Source of the DNA: Chiua virens
Lineage: Eukaryota; Basidiomycota; Agaricomycetes; Boletales; Boletaceae
Direction of reading: 5' to 3'
NCBI GenBank assembly: GCA_019787685.1
Contig: JAHNUO010000015.1
Location: forward strand, 620,001 to 684,000
Length of the DNA: 64,000 bases
The translations under genes were made by a program, and so were the position numbers. Positions within the stretch are counted from its first letter, which is position 1; each line of letters begins with the position of its first letter. Below are positions 19,970 through 31,639 of the stretch, one piece after another. The notes beneath the pieces were generated by a model that saw only the letters and a list, made by a program, of their open reading frames with translations, searched no databases and was not told the origin of the DNA.

Positions 19970-21081
19970 CCGAATGTAGAGATCTCGTAGATCGCTTATA
20001 CCAAGGATTTGTTAGTCACATGGCATTTTTGCTGTCGAAATTCCTTGGTCTCTTCATGTTTGAGGAGGGGTGGCTCTGCATGACGCAAGCCCACCGAATT
20101 TTTGGCAAAACCTTGGCCGCAACCAACGGCGCAAATTACGTCGCCGTTTCATTTCATTCAGCCCGAATGGCAGCCTGAGTCACTAGCCATTGTACGTTCG
20201 AAACTTTGGATAGCAAGTTCAAGTTGTCAGCAGTACGTGGCCTGAGTCATGGAATTTTTCACATACCTTAGACTATCCAATCCACAGTTACTTCAAGTTG
20301 TATTCATGAAGCGCTGTCCAGCCTGTCCTTAAGTAACGTATGGCTGACTGACGGCATCAACGACGATCGGAAGTGAGGAAATTCCTCGACTCCGCCGCTC
20401 ATTGGGTTATTCGATCAAGTTGCCCAGAGATTTGGTAGTATAAACGGCGTTCATTCCCGGCGGGTGTTGTGTTGCCGTCACCATGGAGTCTCCTTTTGTG
20501 AAATCTTCAGTACCGCCCTCAGCGAGATCCTGTCAGTAGTAGTATGATAGTGCCAATTGGCAGTGCTTTCAATGAATCTCTTGTCACCGTTCGAGCGAGC
20601 CAACACATGTTGGTCTTCACCAAGCTCGCGTGAGATCGTTTGGATCCGAAGGCATCGTAACTACTGGGCCGAGTTATCTAAGACAAATACTTTGGAAGTT
20701 GCCGTTTTTGGAACTCTGTTTGTGCGCAAGCCTCGGAAATTGAACGTGTATGTTCAACTTGCTTGAAATACCAACTTGAAACTTTCGAAGTACTTTCACC
20801 GTACCCGAACAGCTTGATGGCGGCCCGGGAATTGCAGTACTACATAATACCATACTGGTAAGCGGAAAGAAAAATAGCACCTCAGGCTTGCCAGTGGTTC
20901 CTCATAAATACTACGAGGTTTTCGGTCTAGGACAACCTCTAACCCCCCTGGGGCGACTCAACATCTATAACTCCTGCACTCCGTCCACTTTCCAGTGTTG
21001 TTGCGAGCAAGTGCGTACCACTGGCAGTAAGACTGCGTAATGGGTGCCTTTGACTGATCACACAATTGTAGTTGCTTTTCG
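19970..21081. other. Intergenic sequence upstream of the first P450 gene
   Basis: No gene is recognised here. A TATAAAC box (20439-20445) precedes a well-placed CACCATGG start (ATG at 20483), but that frame closes after 18 codons and I could not extend it by splicing. The decamer TTCAAGTTGT occurs near 20219 and 20292, and again near 23463 on the far side of the first P450 gene. Confidence 0.4.
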
Positions 21082-23192
21082 ATGTCTTCCGAGGCTCGTA
21101 ATCTTTCAATAATAGATTGCCTTGTTGGGCTCTCAGCGGCAGCGGCCACTGTTATCGTCACCTTGCTGTACATACGACGTTTGGCAGATTCGACCTCCAA
21201 TGACATCCCTCTCCCGCCCGGACCTCCTGCGCGGTGGTTCTGGGAAAATGCACTACCGTCTCTAGAGTGAGACCAATTATTCACCTTCTACGGCATAGTC
21301 GACTAACTTCTATTCTGCCTAGTATCGCACACACGCTCGCAGACTGGGTCGCGGAATATGGACCTGTAATCACTTTACGCCAAGGCCGTCAGATTATCGT
21401 CATTATTGGACGTTTGGATGTATGAGTTCTGTTACCTACCTCCAGTGTATGATGTATGCTGACTGGCTGACGTTGTCTTCCATCTGGTGCACCTGATCCC
21501 GTTAGGCTGCAACTGAGATTATGGAGAAGGAGGGCAGTGCGCTCGTAGACCGTCCCCACTCGATTGCTGCTGGCGAGATCGTGTCTAGAGGGTTGAGATT
21601 TTTGCTCGTGGGCACTGGTGACCGGTTCCGTCGGTATAGGAAAGCCGTCCATACCCATTTGCAACACAAGTCAGTAAAAGCACATCAAAACATGCAATTG
21701 GAGCATGCAAAAAATGTCATCCTGGATATTCTAGAGGACCCGAAGAACCACAGAGCGCATGTACAACGGTGAGCAGACATGTCGTTGACCACTTTGGTAC
21801 CCAAACGAAACGTTGTAGGTACGCCGCGTCAGTTATTCTGCGCTTGACGTATGGCAAGTCGACGCCTACATCTAACGACGATCCGGAAGTTGCTCGCATT
21901 CATCAAGCAATGAAAAACTTTCAACAAGCAATGCGTCCTGGGGCGTTTCTCGTAGACCGTATTCCCTGGTTAAAGTGCATTCCTGGATATGACAGGCGGT
22001 TGAGGGAATACCATGACTTTGAGATCCAGCTCTATAGAGATCAAATAAACCGCGTTCAAGCTGAAATGGTAAGTAGCCATTTACTCGGAAGACAGGGTTC
22101 TGATTGAGTGTGCACCTGCAACTGCTACAGGAAGCGAACAAGGGGGATAACTCGTTCGTGAAGACACTTTTGCAGAATACCAATGACTACCCACTCTCGA
22201 GAGATGAAATGGCCTACCTCGCTGGAAACCTGTTCGCAGCAGGATCGGAGACAGTATGTTCTGTTTACCTATTGCGTGGATGCTGATGCGATGTGCTACA
22301 AGAGTGCGGTCGCCATAACAAATATGATCTTGGCTGCTGCATGTTACCCAGAAACCCAGAGAAAAGTTCAGGAAGAGCTAGATGAGGTAGTCGGGAAGGA
22401 TAGATGTGAGTAACGACCCTCTGTCATAGATATCTGACGAATTGCGCCACTGGCAGTGCCTACCTGGGCAGATTCTGAGTTGCTTCCTCAGGTCCACGCG
22501 TTTGTATTGGAAGCCCTCCGTTGGAGACCTGTCACGCCTATTGGTAATTTAGTCCCATAATACGCAAGCTCACATGCGGGACATTTATGCCAGTTTATTT
22601 CAGGATTTGCACACCGCGCTACTCGTGACATTGTCTGGGTATGCTGGTCGTCCTTGACTCCCTTTGTTGAAACTGACGATATCGCAGAAGGGGCAATGCA
22701 TTCCTGCGGGTGCAACTGTCATTGGATGTCACTGGTGAACTTTTTGCCTTCCCTCCCTCGTTCTGGACGCTCACGTAAGAGCGGTCATCCAGGGCTATAT
22801 CTCAGGACCCAGTAGCCTTCCCTGATCCCGATACGTTTGACCCCCAGCGATGGATCGACGACGACGGCAAACTCCGGAACAAAATGAATTCCTATCCATA
22901 CGGGTTCGGTAGAAGGTAAATGATCCAATGGCATTGAACTCATCCTAGACCGGTCCCTTGATGTTTTGTTCTTAGGATTTGTCCAGGACTGTATCTCGCG
23001 AACAACTCACTGTACATGAATCTTGCACTCCTACTTTGGTCGTTCCGGATCGTGGAACGACCTGATGCACCGATAGACGTCCATGCATACACGGACGCTG
23101 TTACCTCGCACCCGGCTTCGTTTGATGCAGAGTTTATACCTCGGGTTGAAGAGCGTCAGTTGAGGGAGATGATGTCTGAATTAGTGATGTAA
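21082..23192 (+). CDS. Cytochrome P450 monooxygenase 1 (509 aa, 11 exons)
   Basis: A haem-thiolate monooxygenase, ER-anchored, using electrons from NADPH-P450 reductase; the substrate cannot be read from sequence. Exons: 21082-21266, 21323-21419, 21506-21768, 21819-22068, 22131-22253, 22303-22405, 22457-22543, 22604-22638, 22688-22734, 22793-22915, 22976-23192. All introns are GT-AG and the sum is in frame. Residues ~9-33 form a membrane anchor, followed by the PLPPGPP hinge. Further on are the I-helix AGSET segment, the ExxR motif in LEALRWRP, and the haem-binding YPYGFGRRICPG with the ligand Cys. Similarity in outline is to the O-methylsterigmatocystin oxidoreductase-like P450s common in mushrooms. 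A second copy follows 0.9 kb downstream in the same orientation. Confidence 0.92.
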
Positions 23193-24106
23193 GTGAAGCG
23201 GTCCTGCCTGAGGCTATTGCGCACGTCAATCTTCAAGGAGTCTAGTTTATATCATGTTTCAAAGAATAGTCTCGTAGCGTATTATTATCACTGGACATAT
23301 CGACGATGCCGGAAGCGATAAGACGACGAACATCATGATGGCCGTCGATCGACGGGTCGTTCAAGTTTGTTGACTTTGTCAATGCTAAGATCTGGAGCGG
23401 TGGTCCGCATATGAAATTTGATGACTCCGAATATGGTGGAGTGACGAGTCTAAATTAATTAGTTCAAGTTGTACCACGCTGGCATCAAGCGCCACGTCAC
23501 TAGTAACTCACACTTTGACAGCGCCGCTGCGTGTCCCTCGGAGGTCCGGTACTGTACATACTCTCGCCTTTCCGAGAGGTTTCCTTTGATGAGTCCACGC
23601 GTCGCTGATAAGATTGCAGACAGTCTTGGGGCGGTCACTGCTCCTAGAAAATGGTCGGCGCCTTCAGTACAATCATCGCTGGCTCAGCTGATTCAGAGAT
23701 CGAGTCCCAGGTAACTTCATGTAATGCGCACTTGATGCTGACATCGAAGAGACTGTGATTCCTTTGCTCCAAGATCACTGGCATACATAACTTGGCCGAG
23801 CCAAGGAACTTTGGACGCTCAGACTCGGGTGCGTAAAAAGACTCCCAACAGCTTGAAAGCCACAGAACCCTAAGGTGGCTCGATCCAGCGACAGCGTCTG
23901 TCGGACGTGTTTAACTGTCATAACGCCATTGTTCCGAAATCACAAGACCCGAGTTCAATTTCCGGCTAAATTATGCAGGGAGCGGGTTCTGCATGTCATG
24001 TCAATTATGCATGCTGTCTGCGCTATCCCCACATGCGATGACTTACCAACAAAACATATGGTTTCTCTTATATGGCAGGGTGCCCGTGCATGACACGCCT
24101 GGCAAC
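23193..24106. other. Spacer between the two P450 genes
   Basis: No gene is supported. It contains one TTCAAGTTGT decamer near 23463 and a tRNA T-arm-like string near 23950 that lacks a matching acceptor stem. The second P450 promoter is presumably in the last few hundred bases. Confidence 0.4.
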
Positions 24107-26259
24107 ATGACCTCTTTCCCGACCTGCTTTTCGCAGCTCACGTTTCCGACCTTTTCGAGGCATTCACAAGCTTTCAAGAATTTTGATGTGTCAAAAAGCT
24201 CTTTTCTCGCGCTCGTGGTGGCAGGTGTTGTTGTTGCCAAACTGTACGAAAGACGTCAAGTATTGTTCACCTTCAAAACCAGTGTCCCTCTTCCGCCGGG
24301 CCCCCCCGCAAAGTGGTTCTGGGAAAACGCACTACCGTCTGTAAAGTGAGATCAATTGTCGATCTTTTGATCAGTAACTAATTTTATCTTTAGCATTGCA
24401 CACACCCTTGCGGAATGGGTCGTTAAATATGGGTCTGTGATTGCGCTTCGCCAGGGGAGCCACATCATTATAGTGGTGGGACGTGCAGATGTATGATTTC
24501 TACCCCACATCCTGTACGAGATGGCACTAACTATGCTGATGTCGCGGGGTTCACTTGATCATAACCCGGACGTGATAGGCTGCGACAGATATTATGGAAC
24601 AGGAAGGCAGCGCGCTCGCAGATCGACCGCGCTCAGTCGCTGCTGGAGAGATTCTATCCAGAGGAATGCGATTCGTGCTCATGCGTAGCGGTGAGCGGCT
24701 CCGTCGATACAGAAAGGCCGCACACATACACCTGCAACCCAAGGCTGTAAGAGCCTATCAAGAGCTGCAAATGGAGCACGCAAAAGATGTCGTCAAAGAT
24801 ATCCTACGTGACCCAAAGAATCACCTTGTGCATGTACAACGGTGAGTAAGCGTTCATAGACTTCCTGGAGACCGGCACAGAAACGTTGCGCTGGCAGGTA
24901 TGCCGCGTCGGTCGTTTTGCGTTTGACATACGGCAAGTCGGCTCCGACATCGAACGATGATCCAGAGCTCGCTCGCATCAATCAGGTAATAGAAAATGTA
25001 CAGCACGCGTTGCGTCCTGGGGCGTTTCTCGTGGATCGTATCCCTTGGTTGAAGTACTTCCCCTGGTACGGGAGGCGATTGAAGGAATATCATGACTTTG
25101 AGATCCGGCTCTTCAGAGATCACATGAACCGTGTTCAATCCGACATGGTAAGCAAACGCTCACGCATAGACTAGTACCATGAATCACAGGGCTGCAGGAA
25201 GCGAATGAAGGTGGCAATTCGTTCATGAGAACGCTGTTGGAACACGTCGACTCGCATCAGCTCTCCAAGGACGAGATGGCGTATGTTGCTGGAAACCTAT
25301 TCGGTGCAGGAACAGAGACAGTATGTTTTGAGTTACCATATCACTTTGTAAATCGGCTGATTCACCTGGTCTAAAGACCGCGAATGCCGTAACTAACATG
25401 ATTCTGGCTGCTGCTTGTTATCCGGAAGCACAAAGAAGAGTTCAGGAAGAACTTGATAGAGTCGTCGGAAACGATCGGTGTAAGTGTCGGTCCTCTGACA
25501 GTCATCAATGCCTAACGAGGTGCATTAGTGCCTAACTGGGAAGATTTTGAATTGCTTCCCCAGGTTCACGCATTTGTATTGGAAACCCTCCGTTGGAGAC
25601 CCGTTACGCCTATCGGTTAGTCTTCGTCAGAATAAGCGAGACTACGATATTCATTCCACTTTATCGCAGGATTTGCACACCGTGCTACTCGAGACATCGT
25701 CTGGGTACGTTGTCAATTGTCTATTTGCTTGTTGAACATGATCGATATGCATTGCAGAGAGGACAATGCATCCCTGCGGGTGCGACTGTGATCGGATGTC
25801 ATTGGTAAATTTCATGCCTTTGCTTCTTGTTAAATCCTGACGCGTGATTAATCATATAGGGCGATTTCTCGAGACCCAGCAGCTTTCCCAGATCCCGATA
25901 AGTTTGACCCCCAGCGATGGATTGACAAGAACGGCAAGCTACGGGACGACATGACCTCCTACCCCTATGGGTTTGGTCGGAGGTGGGCTATTCCATAATA
26001 TCTCAATCTCGATCTTGGTCCCTGATGATGGGACCCTAGAGTGTGTCCAGGAATACACCTCGCGAATAGGTCATTGCAAATGAACCTTTCGCTTCTGCTT
26101 TGGTCGTTCCGAATCGTGGAGCGACCTGATGCACCGATAGACGTGAATGCGTTTACAGACACCGTGTTATCGCATGCAGCTCCTTTTGATGTCAAGTTTT
26201 CACCTCGGATAGAGGAAGGCCGGTTAGGGGAGATGATGTCCGGGTCGGAAGAAATTTAG
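24107..26259 (+). CDS. Cytochrome P450 monooxygenase 2 (528 aa, 11 exons), tandem paralogue
   Basis: Exons: 24107-24345, 24394-24490, 24579-24841, 24898-25147, 25198-25320, 25377-25479, 25529-25615, 25670-25704, 25758-25804, 25860-25982, 26040-26259. Lengths and phases of exons 2-10 equal those of the upstream gene exactly (97, 263, 250, 123, 103, 87, 35, 47, 123). The two therefore arose by tandem duplication after the intron layout was fixed. The N-terminus is ~18 residues longer and unrelated, with an anchor at about residues 28-46 (FLALVVAGVVVAKLY). The I-helix reads AGTET, ExxR is in LETLRWRP, and the haem loop is YPYGFGRRVCPG. All signature residues are present, so it should be functional. 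The start was chosen as the first ATG before the anchor in frame. Confidence 0.92.
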
Positions 26260-26592
26260 ATTGGCGACGATCTGCAAGAGTTATGTAAAAACGAGGTCAA
26301 GGATATGTCCCTGACTGCCATGAGGATCGATGGCGGCTTAGTTTTCTGGGGTATCAGTTTATGATCTTGACGAGCAAGTCCACACTACGAATGTTTTTTG
26401 ATTTTGCTAAGCCTTTTATTGGACTTGTCTGCGTGGGAGTTTCTACGGCTCAAATCAGTTCTGGGTTTTGAGACGCGTCCGCTCATCATCGCGAAGGGCG
26501 ACGGCGACGGGAACTGCGCCGACAATCAGCGTCTTTGCGAGTCACAACTCTCACTCAAACCACGACCGGCGACGATCTCGACACTCGCCGAC

Positions 26593-29500
26593 ATGACAAC
26601 GACCAACGGGAACGGCCCAGCGCCGCCCTTGACGAGTTCCACTTCCAATGGCGTGCCCGATGGCCCTGTAGATACACCCCCTCCGTTCGATGTATCGCTT
26701 TTCCGTTCCTACCTCCTCTCACTTTTACCCCCCGTACTCGGCACGTACCCAGAAGAACTGGTGTCCCTTTTCGACGATGAATTCGAGGAGAAAGTGTCAC
26801 GATTTGCGTCAGAGGGTGGGGGTGTCATATATGTTGTCAAAGTCAAGGAAGAAGCAGAGGGTGAGTGGCAGCTCAGCTTTGGATCATACCGGCCTAACAC
26901 ACAGCAGAGGATGCCCCTCCGAAATTCTTCTACCAACTCATCTCACAGCTCACCTACTCTCCATCGAACATTACATCACTAGCCCTCATCAAGCGCGCTC
27001 CCACACTAGACCCCCACACCCCTCTGGCGACCCAATTACATATACTGAACTTGTTTGGGGGTGAAGAGACACCATACGAGAGTTTGCATGCCGTGGTGAG
27101 TTGCGGTGTGAAACCTTGGTTTGATGCGTTTGTTGGAGCCCGTGGCGCTGGCAAAGATGGCGGCGACAGCAAGATGGGTGAGTTTGTATCATCCATGCAA
27201 TCCATCCACCACTAATCGTACGCTAGGAATCCCCATGACGAAAAAGAAGTTCGCAGAGCTCGAACTTTCGCTTCTACACCTCCAACAAAACGTTGAAATA
27301 CCAGAAACGCACCTTATAATCCATCCTGCCATTCAGCGAGCTGTCGAACAAGTGTGGTAGCATTCTTTGACGTTTGACACGCAACTGACTCTCGCTCAAG
27401 GCACAGGCGATAGGTCAAAGACCCAATATTTCTCATATACCGGCAAAGCTTCTGAATGACAGTTCCTTCCTCAACACCTTACACGGGCACGTGAACTCGT
27501 GGATCAAGTCTATCCAAGCGGTCACCAAGCTTACGCGTGACGTGTCTTCCGGAACTGCGTCACAGGAAATCAATTTCTGGTTGAGCCTGGAGAGAGCGTT
27601 GGAAGGAATCGAGGCTCAACTACGGACAGAAGAAGTGAATATGGTGATGGAATGTCTACGGAATGCAAAGCGGTTCCACGCAACAGTCAGTTTCATCGCA
27701 GATACGGGTTTAAATAGTTCCACGGATCTCGGTGAGTACTTGGGAACACTCTCGTTTAAGACATGCGTCTGATCATTACATCGATTAGTCCACAAGTACA
27801 ACCAATTAATGAAAGATTTCCCCCTGAACGAACTCCTCTCGGCCACAGACCTTGACAAGATCCAAGAGTCGCTTATATTGATATTTGGACATATAAATCG
27901 CAAGCTCAAACTCTCGCCTTATCCGATCCGACGCGCACTTCCTCTTGTCGAAGCTATCTCTCGGGATTTCAACGACCAATTACTCCGAGTATTGACATCC
28001 CACCGACTCCCATATACACCGTACGAGACGTTCGATCGACTGCTGTCTCAGACAATAAGTATTTTCCGTACGTGGGACGATCTCATTAAGGAGTTCACAA
28101 ATGTGGCGCGCGAAGTCACAAGGAGGCGCTCAGAGAAGTTCATTCCGATCAAGGTTGCTCCCGCACACGCCAAATTGCAGGAACGAACGAGGTATCTGAA
28201 AGATTGGAGAAAGCAACACGAGCAGCTCGCGGTCATGACAGGTCCTACGAAAGGGTTGGGCAGTGTTACGAAGGAGGTTGGAGGGATGGATATGGAAGAG
28301 GAGGTGAAAGAAGCATATGAAGTGGTAAAGCGGATCGACGTCTTGGATGTCTCTGTGGGTGAGTTACTTAGTCGACTCTCGCGTGCTTGGCCTGAATGTG
28401 GTATGTTGATCCGTGATATAGAGGGCACTGAGATCTGGGTAGCCGCAGAAAATGCATACAACGAACGTGTCGCGAGGGTGGAGAACCAAATCATTGCGAG
28501 GCTACGTGATAGGTTAGGTACGGCACGAAATGCGAACGAGATGTTCAGAGTGTTCTCCAAATTCAACGCTCTGTTCGTTCGACCCAAGGTCAGGTCCATT
28601 TATTTATACCGTCGACGTACATGCAGTTGACCATTGTTTCCCAGATTCGAGGTGCCATCCAAGAGTACCAAACTCAACTCATTGACTCTGTAAAAGAAGA
28701 CATCAAGCGCCTACACGATAAGGTGGTCAAAAGACGTTTTTTCTCAAAGCATGACCCTGACATTCCTTCAGTTTAAAACCCAGTATCGCTTCTCGGAGGC
28801 GTATCACATGTCTCAGATGCGTGATCTTCCACCAATAGCTGGGGCCATCATTTGGGCAAGGCAAATCGAGCGCCAACTCTTGACCTATATGAAACGTGTC
28901 GAAGACGTCCTTGGAAAAGGATGGGAGCTCTATGCCGAGGGTCAAAAGCTGCAATCGGAATCCACTGCTTTCCGTAAGAAACTTGACACCCGACCCGTCT
29001 TCGAGGCTTGGCTACACGACATCAACCGACGGGACATGGCCGTTAACGGACGACTTTTCGAGATCGTGCGATTACGTGGTGGAGGGTTCCAACTGGCGGT
29101 CAACTTCGACCCACAGACAATAACTTTGTTCAAGGAAGTTCGCAACCTCCTCTGGCTCAACTTCCAAGTTCCACACATAATCACCAATATGGCGAAAGAT
29201 GCCAAGAGGGTATACCCCCACGCTGTTTCTCTCATGGAAACGGTCAGGACATACGGACAAACATTGGATCTTGTGGAACACAACCAAGGGATCGAGTGGC
29301 TCGTCGCCGAGTACCGTAACGAAGCTCAGAGGATGGTTGCAAAGGGTACATTCTTTGTGGCTCCTGCATACGTGCATGACTGACACTCTTCAGGGATGAG
29401 TATCCGGTGGGACTATTTCGTGAACCAGTATGACACGGCCCGCTTCGTGTCCGGTGCAGATGGGAGAGATAACAGACATATCCAATTCGTCCGCGAGTTT

Positions 29501-30747
29501 GCGAGCGTCGTTTCGGTCTTGCAAGACAAGACGAATAACGTGATTGATCTGTATCGGGAAATTCTCAGGGCAGTTGAAGACCTGACAACATGTGCGTATA
29601 CGCACGAAGCGTTCTTGGAACTCTTAAACAAGATTCAAGCTGCGGTGCGAGTTTTTATCCACGGCAGGGTGCCTTTCTCATATCTTCTGTTCCCTTTCTG
29701 TCTAGATTGACCGTTTGAACTTGGAGGGATACGCCAACCTGGAGCACTGGGTTGCGGAGCTAGATAAGCGTATAGAAGGCATACTATTGCAACGCTTGAC
29801 GCATATTATCCAAGTCTGGTGCTCTGAGTTTGATCGCGTGGACGATGGCGATGGCAGACGTGATCCTCTGCCCTTGCGTGACATGACCACTAAACGACGA
29901 ACCGGAAAGGGAGCCCGGGAAGAGAAGGTAGGTACCTTTTTACTACGCCTTGGAGTCCGCACTTACGAGATTGCTGTAGACGCTAGAAGGAAACATGACT
30001 GTGAAACCCATCGTACATGAGATTCGGATACAGAACCAAGTCATCTTCCTTGACCCTCCAATAGAGTACGCTCGTTCGACTTGGATCAAACAATTGCATG
30101 ACTGGCTCGGTACGCGGCTTTTTAGCTGGATGTGATAATAGCGCTAATGTCTGCATAGGGGTTATTTGCCGACTACCCCGTATTCAAAGCTCAAGATACG
30201 AGATTGGATTGCAGATGCAACGAAATCTTACCTGTGAAACGACCTACACCTCTCTCGTAAGTCAGTCTAGAGTGTCTACTCTCACACGTCCTGACGTGGC
30301 TCTTGGTAGCTGACACGCTTTTCCGACAACACCCTTGAGCGGCCATTCGCCCTCATCGAGCTCAAGGTGCAACAACTGAAGGACTATGTCGCCAAATGGC
30401 TCCAGTTTCAATCCCTCTGGGACCTCGAAGCGGAATATGTCTTCAACCGCCTCGGAGATTCCCTCGCACACTGGCAACAGCTCTTGACGGAGATCAAGAA
30501 AGCACGCTCAACATTCGACACCTCGGAGACCCAGCGCAGTTTTGGTGTTTGTGTGGTCGACTACGAACAGGTGCAAGCGCGGGTGAATGCCAAGTACGAC
30601 GCGTGGCAGAGGGACATCTTGAGTCGGTTTGGTGTCAAGTTGGGGAATGCGATGAAGGAGATGCATGCGTCGATCCTTAAAGCGAGGAACGAGCTCGAGC
30701 ACCATTCGATCGAGGGCTTGGTCAGTGGTGGCTCGAGACGGTTCTAG
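26593..30747 (+). CDS. dhc1: Cytoplasmic dynein heavy chain, N-terminal tail half (split gene), 1194 aa
   Basis: Forms the tail (stem) of cytoplasmic dynein, which dimerises and binds intermediate chains; in mushrooms dynein moves nuclei. Twelve exons: 26593-26860, 26908-27177, 27227-27351, 27401-27731, 27789-28588, 28645-28722, 28772-29345, 29394-29644, 29706-29927, 29980-30109, 30159-30256, 30310-30747, all in consistent phase. The N-terminus has the LLPPVLG...EKVSRFAS block of fungal dynein, and DHC_N1 runs through the middle ([20 protein letters not shown]). The C-terminus has [17 protein letters not shown] and ends [13 protein letters not shown] plus a short tail. The protein stops before the linker, with no AAA+ P-loops. 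Full-length chains exceed 4000 residues. Agaricomycetes are known to encode the heavy chain in two genes, dhc1 and dhc2, and this fits the first. Confidence 0.9.
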
Positions 30748-31639
30748 AGGGTCGTTGCGTCGTTTTTTTTTTGGTTTGCCCCCTACCTTGACTTTCTTTG
30801 TCTTATTCCCGTTCTGGATCCAGATCTAGGCCACACCCACCCGTCTTTCGCTTATACAATGTTGATGGCATCTCGCTCATTTCAACATGCTTCTCGTCCT
30901 CGTCAATGTCTACTGTATCGACTACGTATATGATATTCGATGTAATGATGAAAATAGCTCGAACGGACCCAAATTTTCTCTGCGACTATAGTGAGCGTGC
31001 TCCCTATGGGGAAAGGGTCATTCACTGGCAGTCGAATGCGATTCGGATAATTACAGTTAGACAATCGAGTTTGAACTCGGGAGTTACCATATCTGCATTC
31101 GAGCAAACGAACTGACAGGGTTTTCGAGCTCCCATTGAATCGCTCCGCTGTAAATCGACGACATGGCCCGGGGATACCGTGTTGCCCGACATTGCGCGCA
31201 CCGTGCATGTACGAAGCCTCGTCGATATGTCTTGATGTCTGTGGCTGCGGGCAACGGAACATGAACGGGATCGGTCCTATAAGGTCATTGCAGCTATAAG
31301 CTTGCTCGCGTTTACAATTATGGGCAAGCCCACCACTGGGGGCCTGCTGCCAGTGGTCTGAGAAGGTGAGAGGGAGAAAGGCGCGGGAAAGTCAAGGCAT
31401 TCGACGCATCTCGGCGATGAGATGACCTACAACTTCCAGCAAATAAAATATCATTGATAAATTTGTACAACAAGACAGGCGTTCGTCACGGCTGTCCGCA
31501 GGCGAACGAGAAACACACGGAAGAATAAAGGCACACATATCCTTTTTTGCGACCATCGTACAAACCAAGACACCCGAGAACCGCATGTTCGACAGAGGCC
31601 TCAAATAAATTTACCCAGTTACCCCATGGCTTGTGACAC
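30748..31639. other. Intergenic sequence between the dynein tail gene and protease A
   Basis: A T-rich run follows the dynein stop (near 30763), a likely 3' end. From about 31170 the sequence is homologous to 39280-39560, so the left edge of a segmental duplication lies here. No gene is recognised. Confidence 0.45.

Noticed and set aside
20557..20766. Small plus-strand gene upstream of the first P450
   Set aside because: No conserved domain, no splice extension to a longer frame, and only a weak start context.
23940..23980. tRNA gene suggested by a GAGTTCAATTTCC T-arm-like string
   Set aside because: The T-stem has a mismatch, and no 7-bp acceptor stem, D-arm or anticodon arm can be formed with the upstream sequence.
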